Of a stretch of DNA of 64,000 nucleotides, positions 8,022 through 16,221 are shown one piece after another (within the stretch, counting starts at the first letter, position 1; every line of letters begins with the position of its first letter). Source of the stretch: an uncultured bacterium (GTDB lineage: Bacteria > Myxococcota_A > Bradymonadia > UBA7976 > VGTA01); the NCBI GenBank assembly GCA_943788935.1, contig CALSSE010000023.1:34627-98626 (forward strand). Reading direction: 5' to 3'. A model generated the notes under the pieces. It saw only the letters and a list, made by a program, of their open reading frames with translations, searched no databases and was not told where the DNA came from. A program made the position numbers and the translations under genes.

Positions 8022-8741
8022 TTATCGATAGCGATCATCTCTCCAAGGATGAGCGGTATCGCTATAGCCACGCTGCTCCCAAAATCCTGGCCGGTCCTCG
8101 GTGAGCAGCTCAAAGCGCTTGATCCATTTCGCTCCCTTCCACGCATAGAGCTGAGGGGTGATGACCCGGGCTGGACCACCATGCTCGGCAGTCAGCGGTG
8201 ACCCTTCATAGGTATGAACGAGGAGAACATCATCTTTCAATAGCTCTTCAAGGGCCACATTCGTTGTATAGCCATCATGCGCATAGCACATCACATGTGT
8301 CGCTTCAGGCTTAGGTTCAGCGAGGGCGAGGAGCGTGGAAACCTTCACCCCTCGCCAGCTCATATCCACTTTTGACCAGGTTGTCACACAATGAAAATCA
8401 GAGCGGTCTTCTGTCTGCTCTAACCCTATTATCTCTCCCCAATCGAGACTCACTCCCCGCTCGACCGCTCCATCTATAGTGAGAGTCCACTCCTCAGTGC
8501 TCACCTGTGGCCGAATCCCCAAGTCGAGTACAGGCCATTTTTTTGTATAGACCTGCCCAATGGGTAGCTGAGGCATGCCATGGTGATTGGTCGGTCCGCT
8601 CCCTAGAGGTCGAGTATCACTCTGCGCAGGAGAAGACTCCATTTTTTCTTTAAAGCGACGCATCAGCTTCAGGCGAGCGTTCACTACTCGGCTGAGCTTC
8701 TCTTCTTCTCGTTTAGACTCATCAGTCAATCGATCATTCAT
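8022..8741 (-). CDS. Sulfite-oxidase-family molybdopterin enzyme, apparently cytoplasmic
   Basis: 239 residues matching the oxidoreductase molybdopterin-binding (SUOX/MsrP) fold. C118 in FHCVTTWS is the expected Mo-coordinating cysteine. The following WRGVKVSTLL, ARVITPQLYAWKGAKW and FWEQRGYSD segments are typical of this family. The likely role is an oxidation or reduction at a molybdopterin centre; the substrate cannot be read from sequence. The N-terminus is a charged helix (residues 5-40) with no twin-arginine signal, unlike MsrP, and no heme-binding membrane partner is adjacent. The start is supported by an AGGA upstream. It is convergent with the unknown exported protein. Confidence 0.85.
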   Translation of the reverse strand: MNDRLTDESKREEEKLSRVVNARLKLMRRFKEKMESSPAQSDTRPLGSGPTNHHGMPQLPIGQVYTKKWPVLDLGIRPQVSTEEWTLTIDGAVERGVSLDWGEIIGLEQTEDRSDFHCVTTWSKVDMSWRGVKVSTLLALAEPKPEATHVMCYAHDGYTTNVALEELLKDDVLLVHTYEGSPLTAEHGGPARVITPQLYAWKGAKWIKRFELLTEDRPGFWEQRGYSDTAHPWRDDRYR

Positions 8742-8785
8742 TCGCTAGTTCCTAAAACTTAAGGGATAGATAAAGAGACTGGTGC

Positions 8786-8860
8786 TGACTCTGCACTAAG
8801 TTACTCTGCGCTGAGCTACTCTGCGCTGAGCTACTCTGCGCTGAGCCACTCTGCCCAGAC
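8786..8860 (-). repeat. 15-bp tandem repeat carrying the stop codon of the hydrolase gene
   Basis: About five 15-bp units (consensus on the minus strand CTCAGCGCAGAGTAG). The unit at 8831-8845 encodes the final Leu-Ser-Ala-Glu and stop of the lipoprotein hydrolase. Units at 8816-8830 and 8801-8815 repeat LSAE-stop, 8786-8800 is degenerate, and 8846-8860 is a diverged copy inside the gene. Confidence 0.85.
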
Positions 8861-10147
8861 AGGGAGAGCAGGGAGGCTCTCTCCTACGCCTTGTGCGATG
8901 CTTAATATAGCCGCTTCATCGCCGAGCACATAAGCTCTTCCAAAAAATAGGCTATAAGCGAGCATAAGCGTTTGCGCTTCCCGTATTGGAGTAAAGTCCG
9001 GTCCACAGCCGTCATCTTGCTCTAAGGTGGGGAGGTGTTGACAAGCGACCGTAAACGTCGCATGTCCCGCTTCTAAAAAGCTGAGACGACGATGGCTCTC
9101 TCGCTGAGTAGACTCAGGCGCGATGAGCGCCTCCCAAAAGGGACGGTTGCTCCCCTCTTCGGTATTCGCTTGATCACGAGTAGCGGTGATCAGGAGAGTG
9201 GGGACCTCGATCTGCGTCGCGCCTTGGCGTATAAACTTATAATTGCCTGCAGACTGAGGGATCGCCGCCACTATGCGCGAATCTCTGAGTCCTGCTTCCA
9301 TACGCTCGCCGAGTGGCCCATTAAGTGATTCACAGAGGGTTCCCCCTCGCTCTTGGCAATGAACATCCCGAAGATAGTTCATGTCAAATGAGGCGCCAGC
9401 GCTTAGAAGGGTTGTGTATCCTCCAAAGCTGTGACCGCTGAGCATCGCTCTCGTGGTATTAGCTCTACCAGAGAGTGGATGAGAGCCCTCAAGGTTCTCG
9501 AGGTAATTGAGGGTAGCGCTCACATCGAGAGACCTCCAGACATACATCTCATCGGGCCGATCGCTAGAGACACTAGCGAGACTATCGCCCGTGTGAGTCA
9601 TCGCCGCTACCACCCAACCATGTGAAGCGAAATATTCAGCCATAAAAGAGCCCATCTCTGGCCACACCTTAGCGCCATGAGAATAAATCAGAAGCGGAGC
9701 GATTGTCTCTATGTCAGGAAGCGCGTCTTGCTCGGCCTGATCAGGCACAAAAAGCGGATACCGAGCGTTACCGCTCCCGCTTCCCTCTATCGCAGGATAC
9801 CACAACGCGACTCTTAGCTCACGAGGGGCTTCACCTAGCCCCGACTCATAGCTGAGTAAATCTGTCATATAGCCTACAGTCGACGGCCCCCTACTCCACG
9901 GGTCGGCCTCTAAATCAATGAGGCTCTCTCCGGCGCTCACCTCTCCGGCGCTCACCTCTCCGGCGCTCATCTCTCCGGCGCTCATCTCTCCGGCGCTCAC
10001 CTCTCCGGCGCTCATCTCTCCGGCGCTCATCTCTCCGGCGCTCACCTCTCCGGCGCTTAAGACATCATCGCTTGGTGACGAATCACAAGAAGTGAGTAAT
10101 ATTCCTGTGGAGAGGCAGAGTAAACAGATCGTGCTCAGATCTTTCAT
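8831..10147 (-). CDS. Lipoprotein alpha/beta hydrolase (PAF-acetylhydrolase-like) with SAGE repeats
   Basis: A secreted esterase-like enzyme. The signal peptide ends in lipobox LLTSC with lipidated C21. Residues 31-74 are nine SAGE units separated by V or M, forming a linker. The hydrolase domain follows: YSHGAKVWPEMGS resembles the oxyanion region of platelet-activating-factor acetylhydrolase-like proteins, and G238-H239-S240-F241-G242-G243 is the nucleophile elbow with catalytic S240. The late SFLEAGHATFT segment probably supplies the histidine. PAF-AH-like proteins hydrolyse short acyl esters, but the substrate here is unknown. AGGAGG 8 nt before ATG supports the start. The last residues LSAE are part of a tandem repeat that continues past the stop codon. 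Confidence 0.88.
   Translation of the reverse strand: MKDLSTICLLCLSTGILLTSCDSSPSDDVLSAGEVSAGEMSAGEMSAGEVSAGEMSAGEMSAGEVSAGEVSAGESLIDLEADPWSRGPSTVGYMTDLLSYESGLGEAPRELRVALWYPAIEGSGSGNARYPLFVPDQAEQDALPDIETIAPLLIYSHGAKVWPEMGSFMAEYFASHGWVVAAMTHTGDSLASVSSDRPDEMYVWRSLDVSATLNYLENLEGSHPLSGRANTTRAMLSGHSFGGYTTLLSAGASFDMNYLRDVHCQERGGTLCESLNGPLGERMEAGLRDSRIVAAIPQSAGNYKFIRQGATQIEVPTLLITATRDQANTEEGSNRPFWEALIAPESTQRESHRRLSFLEAGHATFTVACQHLPTLEQDDGCGPDFTPIREAQTLMLAYSLFFGRAYVLGDEAAILSIAQGVGESLPALPVWAEWLSAE
9926..10057 (-). repeat. 15-bp in-frame tandem repeat, 9 SAGE units
   Basis: Nine copies of a 15-bp unit encode Ser-Ala-Gly-Glu plus Val or Met in the order V M M V M M V V, directly after the lipidated N-terminus. 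Units are nearly identical at DNA level, which suggests recent slippage or conversion. Confidence 0.95.
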
Positions 10148-10695
10148 AATAACCTCCTAGAACCATGAGCCTGTTCATTACTAACCACTCATCGGTCCAT
10201 CTCAAGCCTATAAATCAGGTCATCGTTGTCAAGGAGGATATGCACTCTATTCTACTGATCTACCGTATGATGGCCTTTCCGCTGATCGACCGAGTCGCCC
10301 ATATAGTGAGCTCAATGATGATCTGTCTATGAACACACTTAAGGCATCCTACACCTAGGGTGGAATCGTTTTGACCCTGAGAAGAATCATTGGCGGTGAG
10401 TTTTAAAAAACAATAGGTATTCTCTCTACACTATGTTACATAACAATCGTTAGGTATAAAAGGTCCCATCATGAACTAGTCTCATTTCATCTTGTTATCA
10501 TTGAGCTTTTCACCCCTATGGCCATCCGTCATAGCCCAAGAAAAGCGATTCAATCTAAGCTGATCACCTTTATCGCTAGGACTCAGCGAACCTTTGTAGC
10601 GACGATCCCCGATGGGGCTCATGTGGCCTCGCTATCAACCAATACAACTTCTCATCTTATCTCATCTCATCTTAAACCACATATAGGGTTAAACC
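10148..10695. other. 548-bp intergenic region between divergent lipoprotein genes
   Basis: No convincing gene. It holds a TGTTA-CA-TAACA inverted repeat at about 10434-10445 just before a TATAAA -10-like box (10455-10460), a plausible control region for the downstream SUMF1-like lipoprotein although no good -35 is visible. A TTGACCCT word occurs near 10371. The short open frame at 10518-10760 runs into the next gene in another frame and has no ribosome site, so I do not call it. Confidence 0.45.
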
Positions 10696-11979
10696 ATGTT
10701 AAAAAGATATTTTCCGCTATCCATCCTCCTCTGCTCAGTCACCTTCAGCTGTGGAGATGATAACTCAAGCGATGATTCATCTGCTGATGACTGTAGACAA
10801 GAGACTCAAGCCTGTGCTGAGGGTTTTGTTTGCCAACAAGATACTACCGGAATCTACAGCTGTACCATTGAAGAGGATGTAGGACGCGGTGGTGACACCG
10901 CGGGCACTGAGAACAACGCCGGTGACGAGAACAACGCTGGTGACGAGAACAACGCCGGTGACGAGAACAACGCCGGTGACGAGAACAACGCCGGTGACGA
11001 GAATAACGCCGGTGACGAGAACAACGCCGGTGACGAGAACAACGCCGGTGACGAGAACAACGCCGGTGACGAGAACAACGCCGGTGACGAGAACAACGCC
11101 GGTGACGAGAACAACGCCGGTGACGAGAACAACGCCGGTGACGAGAGCAACGCCGGCGATGAGAGCAACGCCGGTGACGAGAATAACGCCGGTAGCGAGA
11201 ATAACGCCGGTAGCGAGAATAATACTATAGACCCTAACGCACCTTGTAATGAGTCATCGACCAGTTGCCCTGACCTAGATTGGGTCTCCATCGATGGAGG
11301 TGTCTTCTCTATGGGGTCTAATAACGGGGAGACCGATGAACAACCCGTTCATCGCGTCGAAGTCCCCCCTTTTCAAATGATGAGGTCAGAGGTCACCATC
11401 GAGATGTATCGCAGCTGTGTAGATGCTGGGGTCTGCACTCCACTAAGCACTTTTAGCGCTGCTTGTACATGGTCAGATACGCCCACCGGCAAAGAGAACT
11501 ACCCCGCTAACTGCATGACTTGGTTTCAGCTTCGAGACTTCGCCGATTGGGTAGGCGCCCGTCTCCCCTCAGAAGCAGAGTGGGAATTCGCAGCTCGCAG
11601 CGCGGGTGGTGAGGCTACTTATCCTTGGGGCAATGACGCTCCTTCATGTGATCGAGCGACATTCATGGGCTGTTCAGAGGCGACGACTGTGGTCTGTAGT
11701 CTCCCCGGTGGCCACACCGCCGAGGGTCTCTGTGATATGGCTGGGAATGTTTGGGAGTGGGTTCAAGATGAATATCATGACAGCTACAATGGAGCGCCTA
11801 CCGATGGGAGTCCCAGATGCTCCACCATCAATTGCTCTGCTGACATGGTCAGCGCCCCATTTCGAGTCCTAAGAGGGGGTTATTGGAGCGGAGAGACTAA
11901 CTACTTACGCACAACCTATCGCAACAGCGCCAGCCCCATTGTCGAATATGGATTTAGAGGCGGTCGACTCGCTCGATAA
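10696..11979 (+). CDS. Lipoprotein with ENNAGD repeats and a SUMF1/FGE-like domain
   Basis: Signal peptide with lipobox VTFSC (C19). It is followed by a short cysteine-containing module (four Cys, residues 33-56) and 17 six-residue ENNAGD-type repeats (72-173). The C-terminal domain (about 195-427) is a formylglycine-generating-enzyme-like sulfatase-modifying-factor fold: WVSIDGGVFSMGS, EVTIEMYRSCV, RLPSEAEWEFAARS, DMAGNVWEWV and a closing RVLRGGYW...YRNSAS...GFRGGRL. The two catalytic cysteines expected near the end of true FGE are absent (the segment is WSGETNYLRTTYRNS), so it is more likely a binding or structural relative than an active formylglycine synthase. Location: lipid-anchored in the envelope, with the domain held away by an acidic Asn-rich linker. 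Confidence 0.9.
   Translation: MLKRYFPLSILLCSVTFSCGDDNSSDDSSADDCRQETQACAEGFVCQQDTTGIYSCTIEEDVGRGGDTAGTENNAGDENNAGDENNAGDENNAGDENNAGDENNAGDENNAGDENNAGDENNAGDENNAGDENNAGDENNAGDENNAGDESNAGDESNAGDENNAGSENNAGSENNTIDPNAPCNESSTSCPDLDWVSIDGGVFSMGSNNGETDEQPVHRVEVPPFQMMRSEVTIEMYRSCVDAGVCTPLSTFSAACTWSDTPTGKENYPANCMTWFQLRDFADWVGARLPSEAEWEFAARSAGGEATYPWGNDAPSCDRATFMGCSEATTVVCSLPGGHTAEGLCDMAGNVWEWVQDEYHDSYNGAPTDGSPRCSTINCSADMVSAPFRVLRGGYWSGETNYLRTTYRNSASPIVEYGFRGGRLAR
10909..11223 (+). repeat. 18-bp in-frame tandem repeat, 17 copies plus a partial one
   Basis: Units of 18 bp (gagaacaacgccggtgac) run from 10909 to 11214, with a partial unit to 11223. Most copies are identical; the last few vary (AGC for AAC, TAGC for TGAC), giving ESNAGD and ENNAGS. 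The array reads through in frame and forms the linker of the lipoprotein. Confidence 0.97.
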
Positions 11980-12312
11980 ACATGAGGTCTCCCTACCAGA
12001 ATCGATGAAACAAGAGCAGATCAAGGTTTCCAAAATAGATCTTCATCATCTCTTCATCTCCTCTTATGTTCAGTCATTATCTCTTCTCAAACGATTGAGA
12101 GCAGACAACGATGAGCCAATATGTTGTCTATTGACCCTAGGTAAATCAATATGAAGATACACCTGTGGACTATTGACCCTATCACCAATTAGAGCATAAG
12201 TACTTAATATATATAACCTTATCAACTATCTAGAGGTTGGCACACAGTATGCTACATGAATTGATCAATAATCATTTCACTTAGTCAGTTCTCGCCTTGA
12301 AAGGGTTACAGC
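11980..12312 (+). other. Intergenic region upstream of the astacin-like protease
   Basis: No gene supported. It contains two copies of a CTATTGACCCTA word (about 12128 and 12170), a TTGACC-16 bp-CATAAG sigma-70-like candidate (12173-12200), an A/T-rich stretch (TTAATATATATAA, about 12204-12216) and a sigma-54-like promoter at 12238-12253. No terminator hairpin with a T-tract is visible after the preceding gene. Confidence 0.5.
12238..12253 (+). promoter_or_regulatory. Sigma-54 (-24/-12) promoter candidate
   Basis: The sequence TGGCACACAGTATGCT matches the RpoN consensus TGGCAC-N5-TTGC with the invariant GG and GC at the correct spacing; the mismatch is ATGC for TTGC. It lies about 60 bp upstream of the astacin-like protease start on the same strand. 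Sigma-54 promoters need an enhancer-binding activator; its site cannot be identified here. Confidence 0.6.
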
Positions 12313-13314
12313 ATGATGTCTCAATCTTCTCTCTCAAATGGTGGTTTAACCATCGTCCAAAAAGTCTCAGCGATCATCTTTATCGTCTTTGGTGGCTTTT
12401 TTGCATGTGCAGATCCCATCGACGTCCATGACTCTGAGACGGTTGAGAAGGGTTACTATCTTAAAACATCACTGTGGAGCTCTCTTGATATCCCCGTGTG
12501 TTGGGAGAACCCAAACCAAATCAGCAACAGAGACCGACAGCTGGTGATCTCTGCTGTCAATGAGAGTTGGTCAAGCGCCGCTCCTCTTAACTTTTATGGT
12601 TGGGAGCGTTGCACCAACTCAAGCCAAGGTATTCGTATCCGCGGTGCAGACGATCATCCTCATGTCAAAGGTCTCGGCGCAGTCTCTAATGGGACAAGAG
12701 ATGGCATGGTCCTCAATTTTGACTTTAAGAACTGGGGGTCTACTTGCTCTTCATCCGAAACGATGCGTCGTGACTGTATAAAATGGATCGCGGTTCACGA
12801 GTTTGGTCATGCTCTCGGGATCGCTCATGAGCACAACCGAGAAGATACGCCAGATAGCTGCAAGGATTCGCCTCAAGGAACAAATGGAGACGTCACCGTG
12901 GGAGAGTGGGACCTCGACTCTACTATGAACTATTGTAACCCTATTTATACCAATCACGGTCAGCTCAGCGTCGGTGATGTAGAGACTATTAACGCTGCCT
13001 ATCGACACCTCATCTCCTCCACCTCGAGTGAACCTCGTACTCCTAGACGAGTCTCAGTTCGTCTTCGCCGAGATAACTCGGTCAGAGTGACTTGGAAACC
13101 AACAGGTCAGGGACAATCTCACTTTGTAATTGAGCGCAGTAAACAGAAAAGGAACGGCACTTGGAGAGCACCTAATACGGTCGCTAAGGTGAACGCCGGC
13201 GTGAAACGCCAATATGACTCACCGAGACGAGGAACTTATCGATATCGAGTCAAGGCGATCAACGGTCGTAAAAACTCAGAGTGGAGCGCTTGGAAACAGA
13301 TCATCGCAGAGTGA
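12313..13314 (+). CDS. Astacin-like zinc metalloprotease with a C-terminal fibronectin III-like domain, probable lipoprotein
   Basis: Secreted zinc endopeptidase. The N-terminus has a hydrophobic segment (VSAIIFIVFGGFFAC) ending in an imperfect lipobox with C32. The catalytic signature HEFGHALGIAHEHNR (162-176) matches the astacin pattern HExxHxxGxxHExxR exactly, and a Met-turn STMNY follows at 203-207. Residues about 240-333 form a fibronectin type III-like beta sandwich (RRVSVRLRRDNSVRVTW, YRYRVKAINGRKNSEWS). No propeptide of normal astacin length is obvious; the mature catalytic domain begins soon after the lipobox. A sigma-54-like promoter precedes the gene, suggesting regulated expression. 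It is convergent with tldE, 12 bp apart. Confidence 0.9.
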   Translation: MMSQSSLSNGGLTIVQKVSAIIFIVFGGFFACADPIDVHDSETVEKGYYLKTSLWSSLDIPVCWENPNQISNRDRQLVISAVNESWSSAAPLNFYGWERCTNSSQGIRIRGADDHPHVKGLGAVSNGTRDGMVLNFDFKNWGSTCSSSETMRRDCIKWIAVHEFGHALGIAHEHNREDTPDSCKDSPQGTNGDVTVGEWDLDSTMNYCNPIYTNHGQLSVGDVETINAAYRHLISSTSSEPRTPRRVSVRLRRDNSVRVTWKPTGQGQSHFVIERSKQKRNGTWRAPNTVAKVNAGVKRQYDSPRRGTYRYRVKAINGRKNSEWSAWKQIIAE

Positions 13315-13326
13315 CCCCTAGACTAG

Positions 13327-14673
13327 CTACACTCCGCTGAGTTGAACCCCTTCAAATACGCAACTTGGGCTGTTCGCCGAACCCTCCGGATAACCGTCGC
13401 TACCGATGATCGACAAGCTGGACCACAGAGAGGCGATATTCCCGCTCATGTTGACCTCAGTGAGCGGCTCTGCGAGCTGACCGTCGCGAACCATATGTCC
13501 GCCACAACCAAAGCTGAGCTTACCGGTCGTTCCATTGCTGTTCCCCCCTAAGAAGCGATCGATGAGGACACCGTCACCAATATCTGCGAGCAGCGCTTGG
13601 AGGTCTTGGTCCCCATAACTCCAATCAAAGTTATGTAAGGCTGAACCTGTTCGGTTCACTGACTGACCTCTCTCTTGAGTCATCTTTTTCGCGTAATAGT
13701 CGCCGATTAAGTAGGTCATGAGCACCCCCTCTTCAATGATCGGTCGCTCATGAGTTACATAACCATCACCGTCCCACAGCGCAGACCCTAGGCCTCGAGC
13801 GACATGCGGTCGGTCTCGAAGCGTGAGGAGCGGACTCACTACTTGAGTGTTGACCTTGCCCTCCCACATGCTCCGTTTATTGTGAAGCGCGGCGCCCGAG
13901 AGCGGACTGAGTAGAGCGCTAAGTATTCGACTGATCGCCTTATTCTTAATAATAACGGTGTAGCTACCTGTCTTAATCTTTTGAGCGCCGAGTTTACCCT
14001 CAGCGTTCTCTACCGCTTCGGCGACCACCTCAGGAAAAGAGCGGAGGTCTGCTCGATGACGACGATACGTATATCCTCCACCGACAGGTCGCTTACCATC
14101 CGCTTCTTTAAGATTGACGCTCACGCTCGCTCCAAAGGTGGTCCCGCTGCGCGCCCCCTCAAAACCGTTAGTATGAACTCGCGCCCCCTCAGCATATTGG
14201 TCACCGACGCTGCTGCTCACTGAGACAACCTTATCACCGAGGTGATGACTGGCCTCACGAGCGAGCGTCTCTAGCTCCGCGACTTCTGACCGGCGTTGTT
14301 CACCGGTGACCTGCTCATAGCTAGGATCATAGAGTTCAAGATCAATCTCAGGGCGCCCTTCATAGCCTTCAGGGTCGGGCAAACTACGCGCTAAGTCTTC
14401 CTCGAGATAACGAGTAAGGTCGATCGCTTGCTTTAAAAACACCTCCACTGACTCAGGGCGTAGGTCACTGGTGCTGTGACTCGAGAATCGCCCATCAACG
14501 TAGAGACTCACACTCAGCGACTGATCGGTGGTGTCATTGAGTCGCTCTAGCTGTCCATCACGCCATTCGACATCAACCCCACGAGAGCGAGATGCGACGA
14601 CTTTAGCCTCTTGAGCGCCGAGCGCTCGCGCCTGATCAGCGACACGACGAGCTTGATCTAATAATGAACTCAT
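13327..14673 (-). CDS. pmbA: TldE/PmbA-family protein, partner of TldD
   Basis: 448 residues of the TldD/PmbA family. It lacks the HExxxH zinc motif of TldD, as TldE subunits do. The N-terminal domain (QARALGAQEAKVVASRSRGVDVEWRD) and the C-terminal GNSNGTTGKLSFGCGGHMVRDG segment fit PmbA. In E. coli TldD and TldE form a heteromeric protease that trims unfolded or modified peptides, including the leader of microcin B17 and CcdA; the chain here is presumably the non-catalytic partner. Its start overlaps the tldD stop by 4 bp (ATGA), so the two are co-translated. Confidence 0.95.
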   Translation of the reverse strand: MSSLLDQARRVADQARALGAQEAKVVASRSRGVDVEWRDGQLERLNDTTDQSLSVSLYVDGRFSSHSTSDLRPESVEVFLKQAIDLTRYLEEDLARSLPDPEGYEGRPEIDLELYDPSYEQVTGEQRRSEVAELETLAREASHHLGDKVVSVSSSVGDQYAEGARVHTNGFEGARSGTTFGASVSVNLKEADGKRPVGGGYTYRRHRADLRSFPEVVAEAVENAEGKLGAQKIKTGSYTVIIKNKAISRILSALLSPLSGAALHNKRSMWEGKVNTQVVSPLLTLRDRPHVARGLGSALWDGDGYVTHERPIIEEGVLMTYLIGDYYAKKMTQERGQSVNRTGSALHNFDWSYGDQDLQALLADIGDGVLIDRFLGGNSNGTTGKLSFGCGGHMVRDGQLAEPLTEVNMSGNIASLWSSLSIIGSDGYPEGSANSPSCVFEGVQLSGV

Positions 14674-16154
14674 TCGTTTACTCCTCCTACCGTCATCTCC
14701 GAGACTCGAACACTCGGCATCCCTAGAGATACAGGGACCGACTGGCCGTCTTTACCGCAGACCCAGCCTCCCTCATCATATTTAAAATCAGTCCCTACCA
14801 TATCGGTGCGCTCTAATACTTCAGGACCATTACCGATAATATTTGTGTCCTTGATAGGACGAGTGAGCTCTCCATCTTCAATCATATAGCCAGTCTTGAT
14901 GTAGAAAGTGAAATCTCCTGCGCCGATCATAACCTGTCCATTGGTAAAGGTCTCTGCATATACCCCGCGCTTAACGGACTTAATGATCTCGGTTGGATCA
15001 TACTCACCAGCGCACATGTAGGTACTGCGCATCCTCGGTACCGGTGTATGTTTGAACGACTCTCTCCGGCCATTTCCAGTAGGCTCTACTCCGTAATGAG
15101 CAGCGCTAATCCGATCATGCATATAGCTACGGAGGATCCCATCTTCCACCAAGACTGTTCGCTGCCCCTCGACGCCCTCGTCATCTACGTTGACCGCGCC
15201 TCGATCATGGTCTCGTGTCCCATCATCGACGATCGTCACCCCCTTGGGAGCGATACGAGTGTTGAGTCGGTCAGAGTAGACAGAGATCCCTTTGCGATTA
15301 AAATCAGCCTCCATTCCATGACCGATCGCCTCATGGAGCAGAATCCCCGACGCTCCCGCAGCGAGGACGACTGGCATTGAACCCGCCGGCGCTTGCTCAG
15401 CATCTAACAAGAATAGAGTGCGCTGTATCGCTTCTGACTTTAGCGTCTCTAAGCGCTCTTCGTTAATGAACTCAAAACCTCTTCGCCCAGCGAGGTTGTA
15501 GCCGTTACTCTCCCGCAGATCCCCTTCCTCAGCGGTGCAGGAGAGGCTCAAACGGGTCATCGGCAAACGATCAAAGTGCATGGCCCCTGTCGACTCAACG
15601 ATGAGGATCGCGGTCGTCGAATGACCCATACCGATATTCGCTTTAGTGATCCGTGGGTCAGCGCTCATCACCGCTTGGTCTAGCTGATTGAGAAGCGGCA
15701 CTTTCTCGGAGACCTCTACGCCCATCCACTCTTGAGCGATGGGATAACGATTGGGCCGGCCTTTAACCTCGAATCCTTCCACTGAGAACTTAGCCACCGC
15801 TGAAGCGCTCTCAGCGATCAAGGCCGCAGAGCTCGCGGCACGCACTACCGCTTCTCGACTCAAATCTTCAGTATAAGCATAACCTTGCTGATCACCGGAG
15901 ACTACCCGGATCCCTACCCCAAGGGTAATGCTAGTATAAGCGGAATCAACGCTATGATCTTTCAAACTGATCCCTTGAGAGACCCCATGCTCAAAATAGA
16001 GATCGGCCCACTCTCCTCCTCGAGCGAGCGCTGCTGTAAAGGCGGCTCTAAATAAGCTCTCATCGACCCCAAAACCCCTAAAATAAGCGACTCCCTCTTC
16101 GGGTGAACCTCGGTAGGCGGACTCGCCGGCCTCATGCGCATGGTCAGATAACAT
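14670..16154 (-). CDS. tldD: Metalloprotease TldD
   Basis: Zinc metalloprotease subunit of the TldD/TldE complex. HEAIGH near residue 275 (in HEAIGHGMEADFNRKG) is the characteristic HExxxH motif with its GMEAD continuation, and a cysteine late in the protein (GGWVCGKDGQS) is the expected third ligand. Length about 494 residues is normal for TldD. I place the start at the ATG at 16154 because AAGGAGG sits 4 nt upstream; a GTG one codon earlier is too close to that site. It acts in the cytoplasm on unfolded or post-translationally modified peptides. No RiPP biosynthesis genes are visible next to it, so its natural substrate here is unknown. Confidence 0.97.
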   Translation of the reverse strand: MLSDHAHEAGESAYRGSPEEGVAYFRGFGVDESLFRAAFTAALARGGEWADLYFEHGVSQGISLKDHSVDSAYTSITLGVGIRVVSGDQQGYAYTEDLSREAVVRAASSAALIAESASAVAKFSVEGFEVKGRPNRYPIAQEWMGVEVSEKVPLLNQLDQAVMSADPRITKANIGMGHSTTAILIVESTGAMHFDRLPMTRLSLSCTAEEGDLRESNGYNLAGRRGFEFINEERLETLKSEAIQRTLFLLDAEQAPAGSMPVVLAAGASGILLHEAIGHGMEADFNRKGISVYSDRLNTRIAPKGVTIVDDGTRDHDRGAVNVDDEGVEGQRTVLVEDGILRSYMHDRISAAHYGVEPTGNGRRESFKHTPVPRMRSTYMCAGEYDPTEIIKSVKRGVYAETFTNGQVMIGAGDFTFYIKTGYMIEDGELTRPIKDTNIIGNGPEVLERTDMVGTDFKYDEGGWVCGKDGQSVPVSLGMPSVRVSEMTVGGVNE

Positions 16155-16221
16155 CACTCCTCCTTAAAACTGCTCATCACACAATGAGCATTTAGTGTGG
16201 GATAAACTTGTTGATAAGAGG

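Noticed and set aside
9918..10160. Plus-strand frame rich in SPALTSPALI
   Set aside because: Antisense reading of the SAGE repeat in the hydrolase gene.
10518..10760. 80-residue frame before the SUMF1-like gene
   Set aside because: No ribosome site, overlaps the start of a well-supported gene in another frame, and has no recognisable domain.
9926..11223. Possible CRISPR arrays from regularly repeated short units
   Set aside because: Units are contiguous without unique spacers, in frame and inside lipoprotein genes, and no cas genes are present.
10854..11291. Minus-strand frame full of FSSPAL repeats
   Set aside because: It is the antisense of the ENNAGD repeat array; it has no ribosome site and ends at the array boundaries.
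11939..12154. 71-residue frame overlapping the end of the SUMF1-like gene
   Set aside because: Begins inside the conserved end of the domain and lacks a ribosome site.
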